Assembly (NCBI GenBank): GCA_963920765.1
Contig: OY987247.1
Span: 2,418,001-2,482,000 of the forward strand
From: Ulota crispa
Taxonomy: Eukaryota > Streptophyta > Bryopsida > Orthotrichales > Orthotrichaceae
Direction of reading: 5' to 3'
Length of the DNA: 64,000 nucleotides
Shown: piece after piece, positions 22,231 to 33,587 of the stretch
Layout of the letters: each line of letters opens with the position of its first letter
Numbering within the stretch: position 1 is the first letter of the stretch
The notes under the pieces: generated by a model
Told to the model about the DNA's origin: nothing
Databases searched by the model: none
What the model saw: the letters and a program-made list of their open reading frames with translations, nothing else
Made by a program: the position numbers and the translations under genes

Positions 22231-25200
22231 AACGCAATATTAGCTTATTTGGGAACTAAGGGCACTTTTAAGACTTTGAATTTTATGTTTTTAAAAGATA
22301 TTTTTGTGATCTAGTGAATTTTATGATGATTCCTTCAAAGCCTTACATCATTGATGAAATATTATGAAGAAATTATCAAAAGACTCACTTTAAATTACTA
22401 GAATATTTTCATAATTGCAAAATTCAGCATCTCCAAAATCGAATTTGGGAAAAAACAAAATCCCACCCCTAGAGGACAAAGGAGCCCACTTTGGGCTTTT
22501 GGGATATTTAGGCAAGCATTTCCCAAGTAAATAAAAAAGATAAGATTGTGAAAATAAGGGTGTATGTGTTCATACTGAAAAGCTTGCATACCTCCCAAAA
22601 GAAAGTGGAATTGAATAATTTCAAAGTGAGATATGGTATCAAATGTGATTTAGATGTCAACACAGGCATCCTCAAAAAAAATTCAAAAACAAAGGGATTG
22701 AGGAAGGGTGTTGCCCAAATAGTGTTCAAAGGCACTCATTAGCAAAATTTTGAACCCTCCACAAGGCCCTTAAGAATTGACACAAGTTCTTAACATTTAT
22801 TGAGCCTAGGCTGGGTACATTAGAAGCATGTGAGAACTTGTATGAAGTGTCTCTACCTTGTATGACTTTCCTCTTGTACATCACAAAAACAATAAATAGG
22901 AAATAGCAATCCAGTATTATGTCACAACTTTTTAAAGATTCTCCTACTATTGTACACAATCATAACTAAATGTTACCCTCACAAGTACTGGGTTGAAGAT
23001 TTTAATATAGAGAAACATGACCATGGTAATATGTACATGTAACTGTGACACCCAATGAAAATTGGACATGCCAATGTGAGCCATGATTGTAGTCAAAGGC
23101 ATAGTAGGGTGAAAGGAATGTTTGTTACTCCAAAGTACAAATTAAAACAATTAAGGAGAACCCTTGAAAGGGGTTCTTAGGGGCCTTGTGGAGGGCTCAT
23201 ATTTTGTCTAATGTTACAATGGCTTGGTCAATGGGCAAAATTTGCAGTCAACTCTCCTTGACTATGTAATAACTTCTATTTTATTTTCAATTTATATTTT
23301 AAAAAAAACTTTGGCAAGTACTCCACATGATGCTCTAGGTTTACACCGTACAAATTTTTTGATTGAGATTTATCTCTATAAGAATCTCTTTGGTGAAGTT
23401 TTCTTAGTGTAATGACAATTTGAACAAACCAATTCTCACTTTTGATTTTTTTCCAATACTTTTTAAGCATTGGGTGATCATGAAATTTGTGAGGCATATA
23501 GACAATTTCATGCTATACAATAAAGTTAAATTGCACAAGAAATTCATAAAGTGGAAGATATCATTTTGAATGACCAAAAAAAGTTTCACACCTAAGAGAA
23601 GCTTAAAAAAAAAAATTGCCCCTACTTTGAATGTTATAATCTAATGAAGTGTGCCCTCAACGCGTTATTTGTTAATTTGGGAAAAACAAAGGTCCCATTT
23701 TGTACCCACCTTAAACCCAAAAAGTTACCTTAAACCACATTCAAAGGTATCAAATTCCGTCTAAGCCACTACAATTTTTTCCCTCACAAATTTGTCCGCT
23801 CAAGTGAGGACATGTGGACCAATTTTAGGAGTACTCTTGAAAGTTAGCTAAAACCTTTAGAAATCCAAGAGTCCCACTTTGTAAGCAAATTTGCAAATTA
23901 ACAAATAACGCATTCCTCACTAATTTTGAATTTTTGAGAGGATCTACATAAGCAAGTGAAAAAATAGATCTTAAGGTTAAATTATTGAAAAAAATTTCAA
24001 AATTTTGATTTACTAATCATTTTGTTAAAAGAGGTCAATTTTGAGCCATTTGACCATATAAACACAAAAGACCTTTAGGGGTTAACAAATATTGTGCTTT
24101 TTTTTAAAACACCGTGTCTATCAAGGAAAATCTTAGGCTCATAAGGTGAAAAATTAGTTTGATGGTATTTGATTTTAGTGTTCATTTTTTCTCACCCATG
24201 GGACGTGGGGGAAATTAGCCAACAAAACTTGTGGGCATGTTGGAAGGAGCAAAACATCTAAGAGTGAGAACCCTCATAAAGAAGAAAACCAAAAATAATA
24301 GTCCAATTGGTTCACAAGAATTGTAAAATGTAAATGTCTTTAACAACTATAATTGAGTCATTTCATGATCATTGCATAATTGTTTAGGACATTTGCAATT
24401 GTTGTGACCTAGTCGTTTGAGATACTTTTTTTCTTTTAATGCCTAAACATGTGTGATTATGATTGTTAAACACTTAAACCTTAAAGGACCAAGCCCTTTC
24501 TTTTGTGAAAATCATTGAAATAGCCACGTTAGGGGAATGAGTAGAAAGGTAAGAAACAAAGTATTTTTTGAAAGTCCTAGTGTAAGATCTTGCCCTAGAC
24601 TATGCAAGGTACTTGTGGGAAAAAATTAGGTCATTTCAGATGATGAGGAGCAAGATGTCAACATTTGAAGTGAAGCAAAAAAGTTTTCTTCCTTGCTGCC
24701 CAAAAATTTTAGAAGCTTTTGACCATTGTTATAGCCAAAAAATTGGTCTACACAAAATTGAGGTTTATTTTATCTATGTAAAAGACCAAGTTAGGTATGT
24801 GTGGGAGAATTTTCAAATCAATTAGAGGTGTACAACGCACTTTGGAAAATCTTTGAATATTGGAACTTTGGAAGGTCCTAAAATTTACAAACACACTAGG
24901 CAAATTTGGAAGATTTATGCAAAATACAAAAACTTAAATTACATTAATTTAAATGGGGAAAGGCAAAAGCTCTCAGCCTACTATAATTTGGAAAAAAAAT
25001 TGATTTAAAAACATATGCATAAATTGCTTGAAAAATGTAAGGACCGCATTTTACAAGGGGGAAAAGGAATGGAGAATTGGTTCTTTGGAAAAAGTGCTTC
25101 TCCAAAACACATTTTGTGAATACTAAATTTTTCATTTATGAGATTATTTTGGTGATTTGAAGTGAATTTCTTGATAATTCATGTAAGATATTTCATCATT

Positions 25201-25610
25201 ATTTGATGTAATGGTCTTGAAGAAATCATCGTAACATTCACTCTAAGGTAGTGTGCCCTTAAAGCGACCTTTTAAAAGCTAATTGCATTTGAGGGGAAGC
25301 TAAACTCCTTGAAACAATTTTCAGTAAATTTTGGTAGGAAGAAAAATGGAATTGGCATCTAACCCAAGTTGTTTCATGTTTTTTGAACCTTTGTGGAATG
25401 AGTTATGAATTTTTGAAGTTGAAACCCAATGGTCACTTAAAGCAACCCCCTCTTGGAATGTACATTCTGGGTACATTGACAAAAACAAAATGTACCTCTG
25501 GTTTAGAGGTCGCTTTTAGAGCTAGGTTGCTTTTAGAGTGCCCTACCTTAAATGAAAATTTCAAAAACCCCAATACTTAAACTTTTTCCCAATTTAATGA
25601 ATAATGTATT
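22231..25610. mobile_element. Large (3.4-kb) inverted-repeat element between tandem units
   Basis: The termini AACGCAATATTAGC..TTTGGG and (reversed) AATACATTATTCATT..TTGGG resemble the 4-bp-TSD MITE family. Subterminal arms also pair: about 22315-22430 inverted matches 25110-25240 (shared GATGATTCCTTCAA / TTGAAGAAATCATC). No transposase ORF, only short frames. A family MITE is nested at 23659-23914. The flanking four bases (TAAT, GACT) do not match, so the two ends may derive from different insertions. It separates tandem units A and B. Confidence 0.55.
23659..23914. mobile_element. Nested MITE of the 4-bp-TSD family, TSD CCTC
   Basis: Starts AACGCGTTATTTGTTAATTT and ends with the inverse AATTAACAAATAACGCATT. 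The flanking bases are CCTC on both sides (23655-23658 and 23915-23918). The interior has the family CTCAAGTGAGGACATG segment. Confidence 0.82.
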
Positions 25611-25784
25611 GACTAGCCCTGCAACAATTGCAGGTAATAGAATAGCTAGGCGGTACAAATCTAATATGACGCAAGTCACTCAACAAATCGCAAAACAGCA
25701 ATACATGAACATCTAATTGTTGAGTGTCTAGAAAACAGAGGTCCTATTTGTACACGACAGACTCAAATTCTTCAGAACCAAGGG

Positions 25785-25921
25785 AATACTAGAATAAATA
25801 ATTTAGAAAAAAAACACAATTTTGGGACTTTTGGATTTGTTTGTCCTTGATACACTTTCAAGAATATAAAATCCTAAAGCCTAAAAAAATGTGATTTTTC
25901 CTGACTTACTTAATATGCGTT
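25785..25921. mobile_element. Short (137 bp) member of the 4-bp-TSD family
   Basis: The ends AATACTAGAATAAATAATTT and (reversed) AACGCATATTAAGTAAGTC pair imperfectly; the interior is unrelated to the 260-bp members. Flanks AGGG and AAGG are a near-match duplication. Absent from the equivalent place in unit A. Confidence 0.55.
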
Positions 25922-26405
25922 AAGGCAAGTTAGGCAACAAGCCAACAACATGTGATCCAGGATATACATGATAACGACCACTCAGTGCAAAGAAACAAGC
26001 AACATTCTAAATGGTGAAGGCATCACAAGATCTTATGCACAACAATTTTGTAATCTCCGAACACAAACTAGCAACCAACAAAGTTTTATTCAATGGATAG
26101 TGTGCTGCTTTGGTGATTCCGTACCCAGTAAATATTCCGGGGCAGATAGCAATGTGCCAGAATAACGGTTGTACCATTCACTATTCAGTGAACAGTACCA
26201 ATAGTCGTCTCCATTTCACTCAGTTTCGAGCTACTGCGTATTAGTCACATCCTCTGGTTTTGAGCTTTTGCATACCGCAGTCATATCCTCGCCAATGACA
26301 CAACTTTCATGTCTGCCATCGACTGGACCCTTTTTAAAAATACTTGACAATCTTGACCCCAACAAATGTATTTTTGAAGGACTTCCTAAGTGGCTTTTGT
26401 ATAAA

Positions 26406-26799
26406 AGGTAGGCGCACCCATAAGCGTGGAAATAAGGGTTTTGGAGTAGGTAAAACAACTGACTAACTTTGAAAAAATACTGTACGTTAGGAAATGGAAA
26501 CCAAAATTATTGGCATCAATTTCAAGGTTCCAATTGCAAGCATTTGTTCATAGAGATTTTTCAAAGTCCAAAATCACTGAAATTGTAAGATCCATGTGTA
26601 AGAGATGTTAATCACAAGACTTGTTGGTTCTTAAATAGTGAGATGAGTACTCAAAACCTCATGCTAGTCACCCACAACCATCACTTCATCACCCATAACC
26701 ATCACTCAGTCACCCACAATCATTTGTTTTTTTATTGGCTAGCCCTGCCACTGTCAGGTGACGGGCATGGGGACGCAACGCTTATGGATACTGCTACCT
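26406..26799. mobile_element. Second copy of the 7915-type MITE, in unit B only
   Basis: Same AGGTAGGCGCACCCATAAGC end and interior as the 7915 copy, with about 35 extra bases near 26725-26760. TA follows the right end (26800-26801); the left dinucleotide is AA. Unit A has no insertion here. Confidence 0.75.
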
Positions 26800-27343
26800 T
26801 AAGATGAATTCTCAGTGAGCTCGAGCTGCCGTTGCCGTTTATGATTTTAAAATGACTTCATTGTCACTCGAGCAACTGTGAAACCAAAACGCCAGGGATA
26901 TAGCCAACGTCTCAGTTCCTGAAGGCAGAAGCCGTTGCTACCGGTACTAGTGAAAATATGAGCTGAGAGTGTAATTAAGAGCCGAATCAAAACCAGGCAC
27001 TTTCATACATCAGCAATTTCTCAAAAAGATGGAAACTTTTATTGCAATCTTTGCATGCCCCGGAGGTCGCAAACTAAATCGTAGTGAAACAATAGGAAAT
27101 CTCTCCAAAAGACCCCATGGTGCTCTCAAATCGAATTGACAGAGGCTCGGTGATTCGGTCATAGCCAAATCCTGTATCAGTGACGAACGGCCGACTAGCT
27201 AGCCGTAGAACATCACTACCTAGCAAATATACTGTACTGAGTATGTCGTACTGAGCTGCACCAATTCTTGACAATCCAGTGGCCACTTGAGCTGGCGTGC
27301 TCAGCATCGACACAGAGCTGAGAGTCTGAGACCTTTTGATCGT

Positions 27344-28012
27344 TTATGTGCGGAACTTCTTCTGGATCTCGTCGACGGTGTTGCCGTCGATCTTGAAGGC
27401 CAGCTCCAGCACCTCGTCCTTGATGTCGGGCATGAACAGAGCCGGCGCCACCTGCTGCACGCCCGGGTTCTGGCTGCTCAGAGCAGAGAATGCCAGGGCC
27501 TTGCCCTTGCCCACGTTGAGCTGGAAGTGGATCAAGCCCTTGGGGAACACGAACAATTCCCCGGGATAGATGGTGGTGGCGAACAGCGTGTTCACGGTGC
27601 CGTTGGTGCTCACGAATCCCACGTACAGCTCCCCTTGCAACAAAATCAGGAGCTCAGTGGCCCGGGGATGAATGTGGGGCGGGTTGATGCCGCCCTGGGC
27701 GAAGTCGATGCGCGCTGCGGAGATGCCCAGCGTGTTGAGGCCCGCGAACTGCGTCACGGACGCCGCGGTGACGTTGGCCTTGTTGGGATTGTTGGTGTTG
27801 CCGGCGTTCTTGAGCCCGTCGAACACGAAGTCCTTGTACGACACCTGAGCAACCGGTTTGCAAGGGAATCCGTTGATGGTGATGCCGGATTTCAGGTCGG
27901 CGACGCACACGTCCTGGAGGGGGTCCGCGTCGGCCGCCATGGCCATCATGGGACCCACCACAGCCACGGTGAGCAGCACGGCCACCGTCGCCCACGTTGC
28001 TCGATTCATCAT
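27344..28012 (-). CDS. Germin-like protein (GLP-B), identical to GLP-A
   Basis: The same 222-residue secreted cupin as GLP-A, with signal peptide, paired N-terminal cysteines, HIH..E and box-2 His metal ligands and two N-glycosylation sites. The coding sequence, leader and promoter are identical to GLP-A over 27280-28290 (1,011 bp), but both flanks are diverged from those of A, pointing to gene conversion or to copy errors in assembly. Start chosen below the TATA box. No intron. Confidence 0.92.
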   Translation of the reverse strand: MMNRATWATVAVLLTVAVVGPMMAMAADADPLQDVCVADLKSGITINGFPCKPVAQVSYKDFVFDGLKNAGNTNNPNKANVTAASVTQFAGLNTLGISAARIDFAQGGINPPHIHPRATELLILLQGELYVGFVSTNGTVNTLFATTIYPGELFVFPKGLIHFQLNVGKGKALAFSALSSQNPGVQQVAPALFMPDIKDEVLELAFKIDGNTVDEIQKKFRT

Positions 28013-28153
28013 GTTGATAAACTGTATCTGGATAACGTACGGCAAGCACAAGTACTGAGGTAGGCAGTTAGTTCCCTGAGAGGAGAGAGAGAGAGATGGA
28101 GTGGGATGAGGAAATGGATGGGTTGTTGCTGGTTGATGCCCAGAGTGCCTCTG

Positions 28154-28159
28154 TTTATA
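28154..28159 (-). promoter_or_regulatory. TATA box of GLP-B
   Basis: TATAAA, same context and spacing as in GLP-A. The TGACGCGTCA palindrome lies at 28191-28200. Confidence 0.7.
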
Positions 28160-29249
28160 TGCAGTATGCGCTGAAACAAGTCCATGAGCTTGACGCGTCA
28201 CTGCGCTAGGTCACGCACTCGGTCAAGCCCTTGAAACTGAACAATTGAACAGAATGAACGAACGAACTTTTGGTAAAGTGCTAACTAATCAAGAGGTTTG
28301 GTTGTCGTAATAAACCAAAAATGAACCAGAAACATTTCTCATCAAAGTCAAAAAGCACTCTAAGTATTGAATTCATCCGTTTTGAGTGTTGATAGTTGTA
28401 GCTCGCACTCCCGCAGATGTATATTAATTTGCAAGATTTGCGAGTTGAAAACTACCTGTAGCACGTTCTACCTCCAGTCATTTTGTCATTTGGTGTGCCA
28501 AAACATCTTGACTTTGAGGTTCGTCGGTAATCGTAGGTAATTAGAGACCAAGATATCCATCAGTCACTCGTTGACACTCGTTGATATGGGTTTAAAGTCT
28601 TTGAGGACACGGTGAAGCTTCAGAACTGGGAACCGCCTTGGCATGGGAACTATTGCGCACATACTAGCGGCATCGCAACAACGGGCACTTGTAATGTTTC
28701 GACGAGTGGCATCTTTGCACAAAATGTCGTGATGAGCGGAAATGAGAATCCACAAACCGAAAAGTCCTGATCTATAACTGAGTTGAGTGTTGCATCCGAG
28801 TTTACATTTTATTACGTCCTCCTACAAGGATCAAGGGGAAATTACAAATAGGAGCACAAAAATGAAAAATATTACAAAGAAGGCCACAATTTCAAAATCA
28901 TTACAAATAGGGGCACAATTTCAAGACCCAAGAACTAAAATCTCCTTTTTTAAGCTTGATTTCAAAAGGCCTCTTTAGTTTTTTGAAAATTAACTAACAT
29001 TTAGTGTGATGTATCTAAACCAACCAATGTCCAAATTGAAAGTTTACTAGATCTACAAATTATCTTGTTGAAATTGTGCCCCTATTTGTAATAATTTTGA
29101 AACTATGCCCCTATCTATAGTACTTTTTGTTTTTGTGCCCCTATTTGGAATTTCCCCAATGACCAAGGGCACGGCACTCATAGCAAACTTTGCAATCCTT
29201 AGATGATCAATATACTTTTGTTGGCTTCAACTCACTCCAATTGTCTTAT

Positions 29250-29514
29250 AACGCCATATTCATTAATTTGGGAACTATGTATGAAGTTGAGAATTCTGAA
29301 GGTTTAAGGTGATCACCTTAAACTAATCTCTAGGTTTAAGCAACTTTTTTTTGGTACACGTGCCCTCACTTGAGAGGAGGAATTTGCAAGGGAAAAAATC
29401 TTAGTGGCTCAGATTGAATTTGATACCTTCAAATCTGGTTTAAGGTAACTTTTTGGGTTTAAAGTGAAGTTCAATTTGGGAACCACATTTTCCCAATTTA
29501 ATGAATAAGGCATT
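29250..29514. mobile_element. MITE of the 4-bp-TSD family, TSD TTAT, empty site visible in unit A
   Basis: Starts AACGCCATATTCATTAATTT and ends with the inverse AATTTAATGAATAAGGCATT. The flanking TTAT occurs at 29246-29249 and 29515-29518. Unit A reads CAATTGGCTTATGTTGTTG (TTAT once, 21541-21544), giving a clear before/after pair. Confidence 0.88.
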
Positions 29515-30032
29515 TTATGTTGTTGATTAGAAAGTTTATAATTAAGATTGGTTGCATTATAGACGCCTTGTTATGCGGACTACCTTTAAGGTGTCACCTC
29601 ATCGGAAGAAAATTTTGCCATCATTGATGAGAAGGTTGAATTATATGTTATTAGTAAATGGCCACAACTACACTAACATTAGTATTGGCAGCAACATCTG
29701 GCAAAACAATTCAACAATGTTTTAAGTTACCTTTTATTGTTTGTGCAATCGTCTTCACTCCTCACATAATGAACTACCCTTAGTGACTCCATGACCGAGA
29801 AATCACGTGGTTGGACATGTGAGTGAGTACTGAATAGTGTGCACGTGGTTTGACATAGAGGTGACAAATTTTTAACTGGCGGAGCCAGCATCTTTCTAAT
29901 CTTTGACAAATCCGTAGAATCGCAAGACCTCGTCGCAATGTCACACCCGCCGAATGAGGAGATCTTGTCCTTCCAATTCCAAAGTTTGGAACTTTGGGGA
30001 AATATACTACTGATGGGGTCTTCACTGCAAAG

Positions 30033-30243
30033 TAGGGTCCGGGAAGTATTTGAGATTTTTCGGTAGATTTCCTTCAATTCTTGTATTGAACCAATTTATC
30101 AAGGAGCTCTTTTTGTTATTATCTCTATTTCATACTATAAGTAATTTTTTAAAGATTTTTGACCGGCTTTTAGCGGAAGTTTATCAAATTGCAAACGGTT
30201 TTTGACTAGCTTTGAACTAGTGGTCGGTTCTTCCCGGACCTTG
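30033..30243. mobile_element. hAT-type MITE (211 bp), 8-bp duplication
   Basis: The ends TAGGGTCCGGGAAG and (reversed) CAAGGTCCGGGAAG fit hAT terminal repeats (CAGGG-like). Flanking 8-mers CTGCAAAG (30025-30032) and CTGCAAAA (30244-30251) match at 7 of 8, as expected of a hAT target duplication. A second copy is at 41141-41362. Confidence 0.8.
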
Positions 30244-31030
30244 CTGCAAAAGAACAATTTAAGCTATAGCATTTGGGCACCAAGTAAATCACTGGCCACT
30301 TCAACAAAAGGTCATTCAACTTATGCGCAATTTATAGCGTGCTGGATGAAGGGACTTTGTTTTTCATTCTAAAATCCACTAAATCTGTTCAACCTTTTTG
30401 TTTTGAGTCCAATTTGGTCTTTCCAAGAAACAAAATTTTAGATCCATGTTATCTCCTCTCTGAGAATGTTGGAAGATTCCTCTTTCTCAAATGAGTAAAT
30501 TCAAAATTATGTAAGGAGTGAGGACGCGTGTGCGGACGATTGCACCCTGGATTGCACAAATAGTAGAAAGTAACTTTACCCCTAAATCCCAGACTGAGTG
30601 TCTCTTTGGGGCACAAATGGGATTTTTGGCAGTTACCTACAGCCTCAATTTTTGTCTTGATTTTTTGAAACCTTTTTTGAAGATAGAAAAACACAGTGAC
30701 TTTTGAGGATTACAATTTTTATTCCAATCTATGCTCAGGAGAAACTGTTATGCCTAGATAAGCAAAAATTTATGGAGATCGGATAGAAATTTATTTTTAC
30801 AAGATTTTTTTTTTTTTTTTTTTTTGATTTTTTCTTTACATGGGTTATTGTTTTTTCTACATTTGAAGCTTTGATTCATTCCATTTGAACTAGTTATGAG
30901 AAAGTTATGCACAATCTTGTTTTTTGGGCACCCCAAGCATTTTTTTGAAAAGTTACTTATAAACTTTATATTTTAATGCAATATTAATATTTTTCCAAAA
31001 CAAATTGTCGGCAAGGGCAAAGTTTTCTTT
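30244..31030. other. Single-copy spacer between the repeat arms, no gene
   Basis: Not part of either arm as seen. It has short unrecognised ORFs and a T run of about 21 bases near 30807-30828. It ends at the assembly gap. Confidence 0.45.
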
Positions 31031-31230
31031 NNNNNNNNNNNNNNNNNNNNNNNNNNNNNNNNNNNNNNNNNNNNNNNNNNNNNNNNNNNNNNNNNNNNNN
31101 NNNNNNNNNNNNNNNNNNNNNNNNNNNNNNNNNNNNNNNNNNNNNNNNNNNNNNNNNNNNNNNNNNNNNNNNNNNNNNNNNNNNNNNNNNNNNNNNNNNN
31201 NNNNNNNNNNNNNNNNNNNNNNNNNNNNNN
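31031..31230. other. Assembly gap (200 N)
   Basis: Exactly 200 N, the same length as the gap at 60141, so a fixed-size placeholder of unknown true length. Frames running through it are meaningless. It abuts the inner end of the right inverted-repeat arm. Confidence 0.98.
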
Positions 31231-31416
31231 CAGATGTTGCTGCCAATACTAATGTTAGTGTAGTTGTGGCCATTTACTAATAACATATAATTCAACCTTC
31301 TCATCAATGATGGCAAAATTTTCTTCCGATGAGGTGACACCTTAAAGGTAGTCCGCATAACAAGGCGTCTATAATGCAACCAATCTTAATTATAAACTTT
31401 CTAATCAACAACATAA

Positions 31417-31681
31417 AATGCCTTATTCATTAAATTGGGAAAATGTGGTTCCCAAATTGAACTTCACTTTAAACCCAAAAAGTTACCTTAAACCAGATTT
31501 GAAGGTATCAAATTCAATCTGAGCCACTAAGATTTTTTCCCTTGCAAATTCCTCCTCTCAAGTGAGGGCACGTGTACCAAAAAAAAGTTGCTTAAACCTA
31601 GAGATTAGTTTAAGGTGATCACCTTAAACCTTCAGAATTCTCAACTTCATACATAGTTCCCAAATTAATGAATATGGCGTT
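31417..31681. mobile_element. Mirror copy of the TTAT-TSD MITE
   Basis: Exact reverse complement of 29250-29514, within the right arm; not an independent insertion. Confidence 0.85.
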
Positions 31682-32771
31682 ATAAGACAATTGGAGTGAG
31701 TTGAAGCCAACAAAAGTATATTGATCATCTAAGGATTGCAAAGTTTGCTATGAGTGCCGTGCCCTTGGTCATTGGGGAAATTCCAAATAGGGGCACAAAA
31801 ACAAAAAGTACTATAGATAGGGGCATAGTTTCAAAATTATTACAAATAGGGGCACAATTTCAACAAGATAATTTGTAGATCTAGTAAACTTTCAATTTGG
31901 ACATTGGTTGGTTTAGATACATCACACTAAATGTTAGTTAATTTTCAAAAAACTAAAGAGGCCTTTTGAAATCAAGCTTAAAAAAGGAGATTTTAGTTCT
32001 TGGGTCTTGAAATTGTGCCCCTATTTGTAATGATTTTGAAATTGTGGCCTTCTTTGTAATATTTTTCATTTTTGTGCTCCTATTTGTAATTTCCCCTTGA
32101 TCCTTGTAGGAGGACGTAATAAAATGTAAACTCGGATGCAACACTCAACTCAGTTATAGATCAGGACTTTTCGGTTTGTGGATTCTCATTTCCGCTCATC
32201 ACGACATTTTGTGCAAAGATGCCACTCGTCGAAACATTACAAGTGCCCGTTGTTGCGATGCCGCTAGTATGTGCGCAATAGTTCCCATGCCAAGGCGGTT
32301 CCCAGTTCTGAAGCTTCACCGTGTCCTCAAAGACTTTAAACCCATATCAACGAGTGTCAACGAGTGACTGATGGATATCTTGGTCTCTAATTACCTACGA
32401 TTACCGACGAACCTCAAAGTCAAGATGTTTTGGCACACCAAATGACAAAATGACTGGAGGTAGAACGTGCTACAGGTAGTTTTCAACTCGCAAATCTTGC
32501 AAATTAATATACATCTGCGGGAGTGCGAGCTACAACTATCAACACTCAAAACGGATGAATTCAATACTTAGAGTGCTTTTTGACTTTGATGAGAAATGTT
32601 TCTGGTTCATTTTTGGTTTATTACGACAACCAAACCTCTTGATTAGTTAGCACTTTACCAAAAGTTCGTTCGTTCATTCTGTTCAATTGTTCAGTTTCAA
32701 GGGCTTGACCGAGTGCGTGACCTAGCGCAGTGACGCGTCAAGCTCATGGACTTGTTTCAGCGCATACTGCA

Positions 32772-32777
32772 TATAAA
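32772..32777 (+). promoter_or_regulatory. TATA box of GLP-C
   Basis: TATAAA about 140 bp before the GLP-C start; the TGACGCGTCA palindrome lies upstream at 32731-32740. Confidence 0.7.
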
Positions 32778-32918
32778 CAGAGGCACTCTGGGCATCAACC
32801 AGCAACAACCCATCCATTTCCTCATCCCACTCCATCTCTCTCTCTCTCCTCTCAGGGAACTAACTGCCTACCTCAGTACTTGTGCTTGCCGTACGTTATC
32901 CAGATACAGTTTATCAAC

Positions 32919-33587
32919 ATGATGAATCGAGCAACGTGGGCGACGGTGGCCGTGCTGCTCACCGTGGCTGTGGTGGGTCCCATGATGGCCATGGCGGCCG
33001 ACGCGGACCCCCTCCAGGACGTGTGCGTCGCCGACCTGAAATCCGGCATCACCATCAACGGATTCCCTTGCAAACCGGTTGCTCAGGTGTCGTACAAGGA
33101 CTTCGTGTTCGACGGGCTCAAGAACGCCGGCAACACCAACAATCCCAACAAGGCCAACGTCACCGCGGCGTCCGTGACGCAGTTCGCGGGCCTCAACACG
33201 CTGGGCATCTCCGCAGCGCGCATCGACTTCGCCCAGGGCGGCATCAACCCGCCCCACATTCATCCCCGGGCCACTGAGCTCCTGATTTTGTTGCAAGGGG
33301 AGCTGTACGTGGGATTCGTGAGCACCAACGGCACCGTGAACACGCTGTTCGCCACCACCATCTATCCCGGGGAATTGTTCGTGTTCCCCAAGGGCTTGAT
33401 CCACTTCCAGCTCAACGTGGGCAAGGGCAAGGCCCTGGCATTCTCTGCTCTGAGCAGCCAGAACCCGGGCGTGCAGCAGGTGGCGCCGGCTCTGTTCATG
33501 CCCGACATCAAGGACGAGGTGCTGGAGCTGGCCTTCAAGATCGACGGCAACACCGTCGACGAGATCCAGAAGAAGTTCCGCACATAA
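32919..33587 (+). CDS. Germin-like protein (GLP-C), mirror of GLP-B
   Basis: The same 222-residue secreted germin-like cupin, now on the plus strand. Its upstream and downstream flanks are the exact reverse complement of those of GLP-B, so it is the mirror copy of B within the inverted repeat. If the inverted repeat is an assembly duplicate, this gene does not exist separately. ATG at 32919 lies below the TATA box; the frame open from 32730 includes promoter. Confidence 0.88.
   Translation: MMNRATWATVAVLLTVAVVGPMMAMAADADPLQDVCVADLKSGITINGFPCKPVAQVSYKDFVFDGLKNAGNTNNPNKANVTAASVTQFAGLNTLGISAARIDFAQGGINPPHIHPRATELLILLQGELYVGFVSTNGTVNTLFATTIYPGELFVFPKGLIHFQLNVGKGKALAFSALSSQNPGVQQVAPALFMPDIKDEVLELAFKIDGNTVDEIQKKFRT

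Larger units (their letters stand above)
19936..29700 (+). repeat. Left arm of exact ~9.8-kb inverted repeat
   Basis: Every position p here corresponds to 60931-p in the right arm with no indel. All open frames recur with identical translations and mirrored coordinates, and all stretches I compared base by base are identical. The arm spans GLP-A, the large element and GLP-B. The outer end coincides with the start of the block common to all GLP copies; the inner end is where the right arm meets the N gap. Confidence 0.92.
25640..30032. repeat. Tandem duplication unit B (contains GLP-B)
   Basis: Alignable to unit A in the same order and direction. It carries private insertions at 25785-25921, 26406-26799 and 29250-29514 that unit A lacks. 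The final homologous stretch (about 29550-30032) matches 21570-22080. Confidence 0.8.

Noticed and set aside
27287..28063. 258-codon ORF antisense to each GLP gene
   Set aside because: It is a shadow of the GC-rich GLP coding strand: no recognisable domain, and it recurs only because the gene recurs.
30953..31379. ORFs spanning the N gap
   Set aside because: Most of their length is unknown bases of arbitrary number.
32730..32918. N-terminal 63-codon extension of the GLP reading frame (and its equivalents in the other copies)
   Set aside because: It runs through the TATA box and CT-rich leader; the signal peptide begins at the later ATG, so the extension is untranslated.
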